Below are positions 16,017 through 23,957 of a stretch of DNA of 35,178 nt, one piece after another (the stretch's first letter is position 1; each line of letters opens with the position of its first letter). The stretch is from an uncultured Prevotellaceae bacterium (lineage in GTDB: Bacteria > Bacteroidota > Bacteroidia > Bacteroidales > Muribaculaceae). Location of the stretch: NCBI GenBank assembly GCA_947167995.1, contig CAMVKS010000027.1, positions 1 through 35,178 of the forward strand, written 5' to 3'. The notes under the pieces were generated by a model. It did no database searches. It was not told the origin of the DNA and saw only the letters and a program-made list of their open reading frames with translations. The position numbers and the translations under genes are program-made.

Positions 16017-16591
16017 TGGTCGTTCTCCTTTCGCTGCTTTAAGGTGAAGTGGGTATAGTAGACATAGCCGCCAATTCCTCCCACAATAATGTATAGGATG
16101 GGGTTTGAGACGATGGGGAGTCCCGAGTAGATGAGCAAGGCCACCGCCACAGGGATGATGATGGTCTTCCAGTTGATTTTGGCGGCGCGGGCGGTGGTGA
16201 TTACCGGAGCTATGATGAGGGCCACTACGGCAGGCCTGATGCCCTTGAAAATGCGCGAGAGCACTTCGTTGTTCTTGATGGTATCGGGAGTGAGGAAAAT
16301 GGCGATGGCAAGGATGATGAGAAACGATGGCAATATCGTGCCAAAGGCTGCTGCCATACTGCCCTTAACGCCCTTTAGCCTGTCGCCTATCACCACGGCG
16401 ATGTTCACCGCCAGGATGCCGGGCATTGCTTGAGCTATTGCGAGCAGGTCGAGAAACTCGTCTTTTGCAATCCACTTGTGATTATCGACAATCTCACGCT
16501 CGATAATTGAAATCATAGCCCATCCACCGCCAAAGGTGAATGCGCCAATCTTCATGAACGTAACCCACAATTGCAAGTATAGATTATTCAT
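16013..16591 (-). CDS. Chromate-type transporter, first half-size subunit
   Basis: This 192-aa membrane protein pairs with the downstream half-size gene. It shows GAFTFGGGWAMISIIEREIV near residues 16-35 and AQAMPGILAVNIAVVIGDRLKG, equivalent to the QMTPGP region of the partner, then multiple hydrophobic segments and a charged C-terminus. A TACTTTTG box on the minus strand lies about 24 bases upstream, giving a very short leader. It is the first gene of the chrA-chrA-folC unit and is divergent from the phosphoethanolamine transferase gene. Confidence 0.85.
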   Translation of the reverse strand: MNNLYLQLWVTFMKIGAFTFGGGWAMISIIEREIVDNHKWIAKDEFLDLLAIAQAMPGILAVNIAVVIGDRLKGVKGSMAAAFGTILPSFLIILAIAIFLTPDTIKNNEVLSRIFKGIRPAVVALIIAPVITTARAAKINWKTIIIPVAVALLIYSGLPIVSNPILYIIVGGIGGYVYYTHFTLKQRKENDQ

Positions 16592-16614
16592 CGAGCACTG
16601 GTTTTTTCAAAGTG

Positions 16615-16622
16615 CAAAAGTA
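16615..16622 (-). promoter_or_regulatory. -7 promoter box for the chromate transporter/folC operon
   Basis: On the minus strand TACTTTTG fits TAnnTTTG and ends 24 bases before the first gene's ATG. No TTTG at standard spacing was found. It is part of a compact divergent promoter region shared with the plus-strand box at 16665. Confidence 0.5.
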
Positions 16623-16664
16623 CACATTACTTTGCAACATTGCTCTGTTTTCAATAAAAATTAT

Positions 16665-16672
16665 TAACTTTG
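16665..16672 (+). promoter_or_regulatory. -7 promoter box for the phosphoethanolamine transferase
   Basis: TAACTTTG matches TAnnTTTG and lies 30 bases before the ATG at 16703, predicting a leader of about 24 bases. No clear -33 TTTG is visible. Confidence 0.6.
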
Positions 16673-16702
16673 CAGGCTTTTTAGAGACAAACCCAAGAGT
16701 AA

Positions 16703-18409
16703 ATGAAGCGCTTTAAACAAATATTTACCAATCAACAATACATCTACTGGCTTTTTCTGTTCATGGCGATATTGCCCAATATCTTCATGTTATTCACCGA
16801 GTCGACATCGTTGTTTACTCGCATAGTCCAGATTGTGATGCCACTTGGGTTTTATGCTTGGGCACTCACTTGGGCGCGCAAGCCAGGAAAGATGTTCTGG
16901 TGGCTGTTCTGGTTCATGTTTGTCGATGCATTCCAGATAGTGCTCTTGTGGCTATATGGCAAGTCGCCTATAGCGGTGGACATGTTCCTCAACGTGCTCA
17001 CAACCAACCCCGGTGAAGCCACCGAGCTGCTTGCCAACCTGCTCGTTGCTGTGATATTTGTGATAGGGCTTTACGGTTTTGGCATAGCCATGTCGATAGT
17101 GTCGCTTCGTGCCAAGACTATGCTGAGCGACAAGTTCCGTCGCACTCAGTGCCGGTGGAGCATACCATTGCTGGCGGTGGGTGTGCTCATGCTTGTCACA
17201 AACATATTTGTTGACAAAAAGTTCAGGGTACTTGATGACATATTCCCTGTAAATGGCACTTACAACATGGGGCTTGCTGTTCAGCGTGCCGTGAAGCAGT
17301 CGCGATATGACGAGACTTCACGCAATTTCACCTATAAAGCAACAACAACTCGCAACGACAGCGTGCCCGAGATTTATGTGCTTGTGATAGGGGAGACATC
17401 ACGTGCCGACAATTGGAGTCTTTATGGCTATCGGCGTAACACCAATCCAGGATGCAGCGCGATAGATGGGCTCGTGGTTTATCGTGACGCCCTGACAATG
17501 TCAAATACTACTCACAAGAGCGTGCCAACAATCATGTCGAGTGCAGGTAATGAGGCCTATGACAGTTTATATTACCGCAAGGGCATCATCACCGCTTTTA
17601 AAGAGGCGGGCTATAAAACGGCTTTCTACAGCAACCAGCAACGAAACCATTCGTTTATCGACGCCTTCGGCAGCGAGGCTCAAGAGGTGAAATTTCTCAA
17701 GGACAAAGTCTCGCTTATGGAGCTTAGGGTGAGCAACTTTGACGACGAACTCGTTGACTGTGTGAAGACGCGCCTTGAGCAATATGACGGTGGAAAGCTC
17801 TTTATAGTGGTGCACATGTATGGCTCGCATTTCAACTACAAGGATCGATACCCGCGCAATGAAGCTTATTTCAAGCCTGATAATGTGATTTCGGCCGAGA
17901 GGGTTTATCGTCGTGAGCTCATCAATGCCTACGATAACACCATACGTAACACCGATAAGGTGTTGTCAAATATTATTCGTGCGGTCGAGGCCAAGGGTGT
18001 TAACAGTGCGGTAGTTTTCACCAGCGATCATGGCGAGGACATCTTCGACGACAGTCGAGGCTGTTTTCTTCATGCCTCACCCATTCCCACCTACTACCAG
18101 TTGCGTGTGCCGTTGCTTGTGTGGACATCTCGCAGTTTTGCCGAGCAATATCCCGAGGCTGTGGCAAATCTCAAGGCACACAACCAGATGCCTGTTTCGA
18201 CCAACATGGTTGTTTTCCACACACTGCTTGACTTGAGTGGCATCAACACCCCCTATAAAGACAACACTCTCGCATTGAGCAACAATGACTTCAAGAGTCA
18301 TCAACGCGTTTATATCAACGACCACAATGAATATCGTTCGCTCGACAACTGCGGGCTCGAGCAACTCGATATAGATAGGTTTAAAAAGCAAAAACTTCAA
18401 TTCCCTTAA
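16703..18409 (+). CDS. EptA-like phosphoethanolamine transferase
   Basis: This 568-aa inner-membrane enzyme has five N-terminal membrane helices (about 12-31, 40-58, 64-86, 109-130, 152-170) and a periplasmic sulfatase-fold domain from about 222. Metal-site and nucleophile signatures are present: E231 in VIGETSRADNWSLYGY, T269/T270 in NTTHKSVPTIMSS, and SDHGEDIFDD near 440. The family moves phosphoethanolamine from phosphatidylethanolamine to lipid A or other envelope glycans and can alter polymyxin sensitivity. In Bacteroidales the acceptor may be lipid A or a surface glycan; the sequence does not say which. It stands alone with its own promoter and is divergent from the chromate genes. Confidence 0.88.
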   Translation: MKRFKQIFTNQQYIYWLFLFMAILPNIFMLFTESTSLFTRIVQIVMPLGFYAWALTWARKPGKMFWWLFWFMFVDAFQIVLLWLYGKSPIAVDMFLNVLTTNPGEATELLANLLVAVIFVIGLYGFGIAMSIVSLRAKTMLSDKFRRTQCRWSIPLLAVGVLMLVTNIFVDKKFRVLDDIFPVNGTYNMGLAVQRAVKQSRYDETSRNFTYKATTTRNDSVPEIYVLVIGETSRADNWSLYGYRRNTNPGCSAIDGLVVYRDALTMSNTTHKSVPTIMSSAGNEAYDSLYYRKGIITAFKEAGYKTAFYSNQQRNHSFIDAFGSEAQEVKFLKDKVSLMELRVSNFDDELVDCVKTRLEQYDGGKLFIVVHMYGSHFNYKDRYPRNEAYFKPDNVISAERVYRRELINAYDNTIRNTDKVLSNIIRAVEAKGVNSAVVFTSDHGEDIFDDSRGCFLHASPIPTYYQLRVPLLVWTSRSFAEQYPEAVANLKAHNQMPVSTNMVVFHTLLDLSGINTPYKDNTLALSNNDFKSHQRVYINDHNEYRSLDNCGLEQLDIDRFKKQKLQFP

Positions 18410-18410
18410 A

Positions 18411-18453
18411 GAAGAATCCAGGAGTCATAATCCTGCTTCCCCGGTCTCGCGGG
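18411..18453 (+). other. Two small hairpins after the transferase gene, tRNA-arm-like
   Basis: The first hairpin (18411-18439) has CAGGA/TCCTG around a seven-base loop GTCATAA, extended by GAAG/CTTC after a four-base bulge. The second (18440-18453) has CCCG/CGGG around six bases. The first has the size of a tRNA anticodon arm with CAT at the anticodon place, but no acceptor stem, D arm or normal T loop can be drawn. There is no T-tract. It may end the upstream transcript or be a remnant. Confidence 0.35.
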
Positions 18454-18565
18454 TGGCCTCTCGTTTGCTTGTTAATAACTTTTTTGAAAAAATATAACTA
18501 TATTGAATAATAATAGGCAGTTAAGTGCGTTATAAGATTGAATAACAATTAAAGAAAGGCTGCCT

Positions 18566-18727
18566 ATGCAAGAAAACTACACCGAAGAATTAAAATTTGA
18601 AAAACAAGAGGATCAAGTAGAGCGTGGACCAAGGCTGTCTGCCATCAATTTCCTCAAGCAATTTGCAAGAGCCTATACAACCACAGGCATCGATGTGCCA
18701 GGACTTGAAGGCTATATCGCAAATTAA
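18566..18727 (+). CDS. Small 53-aa protein, unknown function
   Basis: A 53-residue open frame runs from ATG 18566 to TAA 18727. The N-terminal half is charged and probably disordered (about 1-25). The C-terminal half has a short amphipathic stretch, SAINFLKQFARAYTTTG, and ends in GYIAN. Small Bacteroidales proteins sharing an xNFLKQFARAY core are familiar to me from memory, which supports a real gene, though I cannot run a search. A strong terminator follows 53 bases later, giving it its own transcription unit. It has no signal peptide or membrane helix. No function can be assigned. Confidence 0.7.
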   Translation: MQENYTEELKFEKQEDQVERGPRLSAINFLKQFARAYTTTGIDVPGLEGYIAN

Positions 18728-18779
18728 AACAATCTCCATCAAGATTACACCAGCACAGGAACTCTGGTGAGAAGAATTC

Positions 18780-18821
18780 GAGACACGTGGCTCATAATCG
18801 AGCGATGTGTCTCTTTTTTTT
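18780..18821 (+). terminator. Strong intrinsic terminator after the small gene
   Basis: GAGACAC (18780-18786) pairs with GTGTCTC (18807-18813), with an inner GCTC/GAGC helix, followed by an eight-base T-tract (18814-18821). This is the clearest Rho-independent terminator on the plus strand of the window. Confidence 0.85.
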
Positions 18822-18864
18822 AGTTTTATGCTTTCGGATTCTGTTGACCGAATTGAAAAACTTT

Positions 18865-18895
18865 TTTGAGATTGAATATTTTTTATATATCTTTG
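18865..18895 (+). promoter_or_regulatory. Full Bacteroidota promoter for the 126-aa gene
   Basis: TTTG at 18865-18868 and TATCTTTG at 18888-18895 are separated by 19 bases, an exact fit to the consensus. The leader to ATG 18949 is about 47 bases. Confidence 0.8.
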
Positions 18896-18948
18896 CAGTG
18901 ATAATTCTGACAGTTTAAAATAAATCGATAATCAGAGACACTGTTATT

Positions 18949-19329
18949 ATGGACCCAGAACAAAAGAAACTATTAGAGAAAGACGACAGCGGTCTGCTCA
19001 CCTATGAGTATATAGCCAACAATATTGAAAGTGAGAATTTGGGTGAAGAAATTGACTTTCTGATTGATAATATCATCAGGGTGGACCGTACTGGACAGTT
19101 TGTCGTGAGCACTGCCCGTTATCTCAATGCGATAGACAAGCAAGTCTATTCGTCACAGATTGACAGGTTGATCAAGGCCGAGATAACTGTCGACCGCGAT
19201 CGTGCCTATCTTGCAAGTCTGGCAGCTTCGATATGGGGCGACGACTATAAACAGCGCGCCACCGAGCTGTCGTTGAGCGATGATAACTTCCGTCGCATCT
19301 ACAAGCGTCTTTATCCTGTGGGCATTTAA
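18949..19329 (+). CDS. Conserved-looking 126-aa protein, unknown function
   Basis: This is an acidic, soluble 126-aa protein with no signal peptide or membrane segment. It is mostly predicted helical. The N-terminal half is rich in Glu/Asp (EEIDFLIDNIIRVDRTGQF), and the middle reads FVVSTARYLNAIDKQVYSSQIDRLIKAEITVDRDRAYLASL. The C-terminus YKRLYPVGI looks like a conserved end. I do not recognise a named domain. It has its own excellent promoter and is followed by a palindromic repeat element, so it seems to be a single-gene unit. It could be a small regulator or partner protein, but nothing in the sequence proves this. Confidence 0.75.
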   Translation: MDPEQKKLLEKDDSGLLTYEYIANNIESENLGEEIDFLIDNIIRVDRTGQFVVSTARYLNAIDKQVYSSQIDRLIKAEITVDRDRAYLASLAASIWGDDYKQRATELSLSDDNFRRIYKRLYPVGI

Positions 19330-19387
19330 TGGTTTATAAAGATATATAAGTTTCTAAAATAGGTAAAATTCTCGAAACGTGATTTTT

Positions 19388-19516
19388 AAGACAATCAATG
19401 ACAAGATAATTTGCGCCAGATGCCGTTTTATTAAAGACAATTACAAATGCGCCCGAGGACGTGCGGCAATTGTCCTTAATAAAAAAAGAGTACCTTAATA
19501 TTGTCTTAATTGTCTT
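19388..19516. repeat. Palindromic GACAAT-box element, copy A
   Basis: This is an intact copy between the 126-aa gene and the cyclophilin gene. The outer arms, AAGACAATCAATGACAAG (19388-19405) and ATTGTCTTAATTGTCTT (19500-19516), are related by reverse complement with a one-base spacing shift. The inner arms (19427-19442 and 19468-19483) match in 15 of 16 positions. The similarity to copies C/D at 24097-24360 runs past the arms to about 19555 (GAGCATTTTATTAAAACTTAA). No open frame lies inside. The region 19330-19387 shows nothing else. Confidence 0.75.
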
Positions 19517-19568
19517 CTTTAGAGAGATTTGAGCATTTTATTAAAACTTAAGTAAAGATATATATGTT

Positions 19569-20465
19569 ATGACACTAAAAGGTAGAACAAGGATTGCAGC
19601 GTTAACGTTGGTGGTTATAGCCACGTGTGCTGCTTTTTTCACTGCATTTTCAACCCAAGCCAATAATTCATCAACCATGCAAGATTCCCGAAGCCAAACC
19701 CAAGAATCTCAATTTGCCAGCTGCACCAAGGTTCTGCTTGAAACCTCGCTTGGAAATATTGAGATAGTATTATATAATGAGACCCCGAAGCACCGCGACA
19801 ATTTTATCAAGCTTGTGAAAGATGGGTTTTATGATGGAGTCCTTTTCCATCGCGTTATAAAGGATTTCATGGTGCAGACCGGTGACCCCGATTCAAAAAC
19901 TGCGGCTGCCGATGACCTTCTCGGTAGTGGAGATCCAGGCTATCAGATAGATGCCGAGTTTGTTTATCCTCAACTTTACCACAAATATGGTGCTGTGGCA
20001 GCAGCTCGTGAAGGCGACCAGACCAATCCTGAGCGAAAGAGCTCTGGTTCTCAGTTCTATATTGTCACAGGACGTCGTTTCTCGACTGGCCAACTCGATA
20101 TGCTCGAGCAACGCTTGGGAGAGCAAGCCAAGGGTGAGATTTTCCAGACCCTTGCTCAGTCGCACATGCAGGAGATTACTGCCTATCAAGCAGCAGGCGA
20201 CTCTACCGCACTGATGAATCTGCAAAATGAGCTGATATCGCAAACCGAGGCGATGTATGCCAAAAATCCTGTTAAGTTTACCCAGTCGCAGAGGCGTGAT
20301 TACTCCACCGTGGGTGGTACTCCCCATCTTGATGGCCAATACACCGTTTTTGGAGAAGTGATTTCGGGAATGGATGTAGTAGATAAAATCCAGAATGTCG
20401 CAACCGGGCCTTATGACCGCCCCACAGTTGACGTGAAAGTGATAAGGGCAACAATCATTGAATGA
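19569..20465 (+). CDS. Exported cyclophilin-type peptidyl-prolyl isomerase
   Basis: This 298-aa protein has an N-terminal export segment (about 8-31). The stretch VVIATC is a weak lipobox, so it may be a lipoprotein or be cleaved by signal peptidase I. The cyclophilin domain starts near 52 (VLLETSLGNIEIVLYNETPKHRDNFIKL) and includes FHRVIKDFMVQTGDP and SSGSQFYIVTGRRF. A roughly 75-residue helical insertion (about 180-250) splits it before YTVFGEVISGMDVVDKI, as is common in Bacteroidales versions. It would assist folding in the periplasm. Its stop overlaps the M16 peptidase start by four bases, indicating coupled translation. Confidence 0.9.
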   Translation: MTLKGRTRIAALTLVVIATCAAFFTAFSTQANNSSTMQDSRSQTQESQFASCTKVLLETSLGNIEIVLYNETPKHRDNFIKLVKDGFYDGVLFHRVIKDFMVQTGDPDSKTAAADDLLGSGDPGYQIDAEFVYPQLYHKYGAVAAAREGDQTNPERKSSGSQFYIVTGRRFSTGQLDMLEQRLGEQAKGEIFQTLAQSHMQEITAYQAAGDSTALMNLQNELISQTEAMYAKNPVKFTQSQRRDYSTVGGTPHLDGQYTVFGEVISGMDVVDKIQNVATGPYDRPTVDVKVIRATIIE

Positions 20466-21703
20466 TAGGATTTAGGTGTCACAGGCTCGATAACGGGCTC
20501 AGGATAGTCCATCACTATGATGCAGCAACCAAAATGGTTGCTGTAAATCTCTTGTATGACGTTGGTTCAAGCGACGAGAACCCTCACAAAACCGGCCTTG
20601 CCCACTTGATGGAGCACCTCATGTTCTCGGGCACAAAGCATGTGTCAAACTATGACGGCATGTTGCAGCGTGCCGGAGGCGACAGCAATGCCTGGACAAA
20701 TATCGATGTGACAAACTATTACGACATCCTCCCGAGTCAAAATGTGGAGACCGCTTTGTGGCTTGAGAGCGAGCGACTGCTTAATCTTAACTTGTCGGTC
20801 GAGAACATAGAGATACAAAAGAATGTGGTGATAGAGGAGTTCAAGCAGCGACACCTTAATCAGCCCTATGGCGACACGCTGCACTTGACCCATGGTCTTG
20901 CCTATGAGAAGCACCCTTATCGATGGCCCACGATAGGATTGTCGATCGAGACAATAAAAGAGTTTACTCTCGACGATGTTCTTGCCTTCCATCACAGGCA
21001 TTACAATATAGGCAATCTGGTCGTTGGAATCTCGGGGAACGTGGATTTTGACAAGGCTGTTGCCTTGGTCGAGAAATGGTTTGGAGATATTGCCACTCCA
21101 GCGTCAAAGTGGGTGAGGAAGCTGCCTGAAGAGCCACAGCAATCGGCCTTGCGTTTCTTGTCGCACAAGTCGGCAGTGCCTCATAACATGATATTCAAGA
21201 CCTACCACATGTGTGGCCGGTGTGACGATGACTATCAGGCCACCGACCTGCTAAGCGATGTCCTGGGTAATGGTCAGTCTTCTCGGTTCTACAAGGAGTT
21301 GATACAAAAGAGTGATATGTTTGCCGACATCGATGCTTCGGTAATGGGTTCTCGTGACCCAGGCCTGTTCTTCATCAGGGCTCGCCTGTCTAATGGAGTG
21401 TCATTTGATAAGGCCAATGCCGCCATCGACGGCGTACTCGCTCGATTGCTTGAAGATGGCGTCACCGTCCATGAGATAAAGAAATATGTCAACAAGTATC
21501 TGTCAAACAAGCTGTTTGACAATGTGGGATATGCCGAGAAGGCGGTGTCGCTGTGCTCACATGAATTGTTGTGGGGAGCAGCGGGCATTAATGCCGAAAA
21601 CGATAAATATCGCAGCCTTGGCCCTGCCGATGTCCACCGGGCAGCTAAACATGTGCTTCGAGATAGCAACTGCTCATTGATATATTATGGCCCTGATGCA
21701 TAA
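20462..21703 (+). CDS. M16 family zinc peptidase
   Basis: This 413-aa insulinase/PqqL-type metallopeptidase shows the inverted zinc motif HLMEH near residues 46-50, in GLAHLMEHLMFSGTKH. The later zinc-binding Glu lies in IEIQKNVVIEEFKQR about 75 residues on. The C-terminal M16_C-like half begins near 185. The single-chain length near 410 aa fits the short bacterial form that works as a dimer. No signal peptide is seen, so it is probably cytosolic, or exported in another way, although it is coupled to an exported cyclophilin. Targets are unknown; family members degrade small peptides. Confidence 0.92.
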   Translation: MIGFRCHRLDNGLRIVHHYDAATKMVAVNLLYDVGSSDENPHKTGLAHLMEHLMFSGTKHVSNYDGMLQRAGGDSNAWTNIDVTNYYDILPSQNVETALWLESERLLNLNLSVENIEIQKNVVIEEFKQRHLNQPYGDTLHLTHGLAYEKHPYRWPTIGLSIETIKEFTLDDVLAFHHRHYNIGNLVVGISGNVDFDKAVALVEKWFGDIATPASKWVRKLPEEPQQSALRFLSHKSAVPHNMIFKTYHMCGRCDDDYQATDLLSDVLGNGQSSRFYKELIQKSDMFADIDASVMGSRDPGLFFIRARLSNGVSFDKANAAIDGVLARLLEDGVTVHEIKKYVNKYLSNKLFDNVGYAEKAVSLCSHELLWGAAGINAENDKYRSLGPADVHRAAKHVLRDSNCSLIYYGPDA

Positions 21704-21716
21704 AAATACCGAAATG

Positions 21717-21748
21717 ATTAAATGACAAGTTTTCTGTGTGTCATTAAT
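21717..21748. repeat. Short inverted repeat after the M16 gene
   Basis: ATTAAATGACA (21717-21727) and TGTCATTAAT (21739-21748) pair over 10 bases with one bulge. The TGTCATTAAT half resembles the inner arm of the GACAAT-box elements (for example at 1399-1408), so it may be a minimal relative. It lies just ahead of a strong terminator. Confidence 0.35.
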
Positions 21749-21760
21749 TGATAACAAGGC

Positions 21761-21800
21761 AAAAAAATGGATGTTTGGTAAAAAAAACGTCCATTTTTTT
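21761..21800. terminator. Strong terminator after the cyclophilin/M16 operon
   Basis: A 13-bp stem pairs 21761-21773 (AAAAAAATGGATG) with 21788-21800 (CGTCCATTTTTTT), with one G-T wobble and a 14-base A-rich loop. The 3' arm ends in seven T residues. The A-run on the 5' side would let it work on both strands. Confidence 0.8.
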
Positions 21801-21821
21801 CTTCATGTCGCAAAAAAGTTA

Positions 21822-21829
21822 TATTTTTG
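21822..21829 (+). promoter_or_regulatory. -7 promoter box for the DUF349 gene
   Basis: TATTTTTG fits TAnnTTTG. A TTTC at about 21798-21801 lies 20 bases upstream and could serve as a weak -33. The predicted transcript start is near 21836, giving a leader of about 35 bases to the ATG at 21870. Confidence 0.6.
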
Positions 21830-21869
21830 GGGTTAAATTAAAAATTAGGTTGAATTTACCTTTTAAAAA

Positions 21870-23945
21870 TTGTTTATTATGGTAACGCGTGAAATGTCAG
21901 AATCGATGGAAAATGTCGAGAAAGACGTAACTCTGAATGCTGAGACTGTGGCAAGCGAAGCCGCAGAGACAGTTGAAAACAAATCTACAGAGGAAAAAGC
22001 CGATGTGGCAGTAGAAAAACAAGTTGAAAATCAGGAGAATGTGGCCGAAGCCGCACCCGTAAGTCCTGTCGTTGAGGAGGCTCCTAAAGAAGAAGCTCCC
22101 AAGGAACCTGTCGTTGAAGAGGTTCCTGAAACCGATGCTTCTCAAGAAACTGTAGCCGAAGAGCCTCAAGAAGCAGTGGACGAAGCACCTGTAGCGGAAG
22201 AAAACGCTCAAGAGCCCGAAGCTCAGCAAGAAGAACTTCCCAAGATCGACTATGGCACTCTTGACAAAGAAGGCCTGGTCAAGGAACTTGAACTGTTGCT
22301 AACAATGCCCGTAGAAAATGTCAAGGATCGCGTAGCACAAATAAAATCGGCATTCTTCGCACTTCGCAAAGAAGAAGTGCTGAAAGAAAAGACCCTTTTC
22401 ATCGACAGGGGAAACGATGAAGCTGCATTTGTCGCAGCCGAGGACGACCTCGAGACAAAGATTAAAGAGCTCCTTGGAGAGTTTAAAGAGAAACGTGCCC
22501 AGTTCAATGCCGAGCAAGATGCCGTGAAGAAGTCCAACCTCGAGAAGAAACAAGGCATCATCGACGAGATAAACACCATCTCTCAAGACCCCGACAACAT
22601 CAACAAGCAGTACTCTCGCGTGCAGCAGCTGCAGCAGGAGTTCAAGGCAGCAGGCGAAGTGCCGTCCACCGACACCACCGAGGTGTGGAAGGCCTATCAG
22701 CAAGCAATAGAAAACTTCTATGACCTGCTCAAGATGAACAAGGAGCTGCGCGACTACGACTTCAAGAAAAACCTCGAGGTCAAGCAAGGACTATGTGAAG
22801 AAGCCGAGGCCCTTGACGAGGAACCCGATGTGATAACAGCATTCAAGAAACTACAGATGCTGCACGACAAGTGGAGAGAGACAGGCCCTGTGTCAAAGGA
22901 GATAAGAGAGCCGCTATGGGCGCGATTCAAAGCCGCATCGTCGGTTATCAACAAGAAGCATCAATCATTCTTCGAGAACCGCAAAGCTGCCGAGAAAGAG
23001 AATGCCGAGGGCAAGACCGCTCTGTGCGAGAAAATAGAGGCTATCGACACCGAAGCACTTAAGACCTATGCCGCCTGGGACGAAGCCACAAAACAGATAA
23101 TTGACCTTCAAGAGCAATGGAAGAAGCTCGGCTTTGCATCACGCAAGGTCAATGCAGCGTTGTTTGCCCGCTTCCGCAAGGCCTGCGATGAGTTCTTTGC
23201 CAAGAAAGCCGCCTTCTTCAAGACCATGAAGGAAGAACTTGCTGCCAACCTGGCCAAGAAGAACGAACTGTGTGAGAAGGCCGAGGCTCTCAAAGACTCT
23301 ACCGACTGGAAATCTACTGCCGATGCTCTTATAGCTCTTCAAAAAGAGTGGAAGACAATAGGTCCGGTGGTGAAGAAGCACAGCGACGCCGTGTGGAAAC
23401 GCTTCATTGGCGCCTGCGATTACTTCTTTGAACAGAAGAAGAAACAGACATCGAGTCAACGCTCGGTTGAGCACGAGAACCTGAAGGCCAAGAAAGAGGT
23501 TATCGCCGAGCTCAAGGCTGTCCTTGACTCGGAAGATGAAGAGAACGCACCTCAGAAGATCAGGGACCTCATGTCGAAATGGCAATCGATTGGACATGTC
23601 CCCTATAAAGAGAAAGACAAGATCTATGCTTCCTATAAAGAATGCATCGACAAAGCTTTTGAGAAATTTGACATGAAGGCACTGCGTGCACGCTTGTCAA
23701 ACTTTGAAAACTCAATGAGCCAATCGGGAGCCGACAAAGTCTATCATGAACGAGAAAAACTCGTCAGGGCTTTTGAGCAGAAATGCAATGAACTCAAGAC
23801 CTATGAGAACAACATGGGCTTCTTCACTGCCAGCTCCAAGAATGGCAACAGCATTGTCAAAGAGCTGGAGCGCAAAATCTCAAATCTCAAAGACGAAATA
23901 GCTCTCCTTGAGCAGAAGATAAAAATTATCGACGAAAAGATTTGA
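21870..23945 (+). CDS. DUF349 repeat protein with acidic N-terminal region
   Basis: This is a 691-aa cytosolic protein. Residues about 17-125 form an acidic, Glu/Val/Ala/Pro-rich low-complexity region with repeated VEE and APKEE units, probably disordered. From about 130 it is helical, and five DUF349 repeats can be read at about 248, 325, 410, 487 and 564. Each centres on a L-x-x-x-W-K-x-x-G-x-V pattern, for example LQEQWKKLGFASRKV and LQKEWKTIGPVVKKH. Spacing is about 77-85 residues. It ends in a coiled coil (about 645-691). The DUF349 function is not settled. Possible starts also lie at 21879, 21894 and 21906; 21870 is used because the leader from the promoter box then stays normal. Confidence 0.85.
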   Translation: MFIMVTREMSESMENVEKDVTLNAETVASEAAETVENKSTEEKADVAVEKQVENQENVAEAAPVSPVVEEAPKEEAPKEPVVEEVPETDASQETVAEEPQEAVDEAPVAEENAQEPEAQQEELPKIDYGTLDKEGLVKELELLLTMPVENVKDRVAQIKSAFFALRKEEVLKEKTLFIDRGNDEAAFVAAEDDLETKIKELLGEFKEKRAQFNAEQDAVKKSNLEKKQGIIDEINTISQDPDNINKQYSRVQQLQQEFKAAGEVPSTDTTEVWKAYQQAIENFYDLLKMNKELRDYDFKKNLEVKQGLCEEAEALDEEPDVITAFKKLQMLHDKWRETGPVSKEIREPLWARFKAASSVINKKHQSFFENRKAAEKENAEGKTALCEKIEAIDTEALKTYAAWDEATKQIIDLQEQWKKLGFASRKVNAALFARFRKACDEFFAKKAAFFKTMKEELAANLAKKNELCEKAEALKDSTDWKSTADALIALQKEWKTIGPVVKKHSDAVWKRFIGACDYFFEQKKKQTSSQRSVEHENLKAKKEVIAELKAVLDSEDEENAPQKIRDLMSKWQSIGHVPYKEKDKIYASYKECIDKAFEKFDMKALRARLSNFENSMSQSGADKVYHEREKLVRAFEQKCNELKTYENNMGFFTASSKNGNSIVKELERKISNLKDEIALLEQKIKIIDEKI

Positions 23946-23957
23946 TGAAATCTTATA

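Noticed and set aside
15474-16591. Chromate transporter as a broken gene (frameshift)
   Set aside because: Both halves have their own start, complete family motifs and a four-base ATGA overlap, as in known paired half-size transporters.
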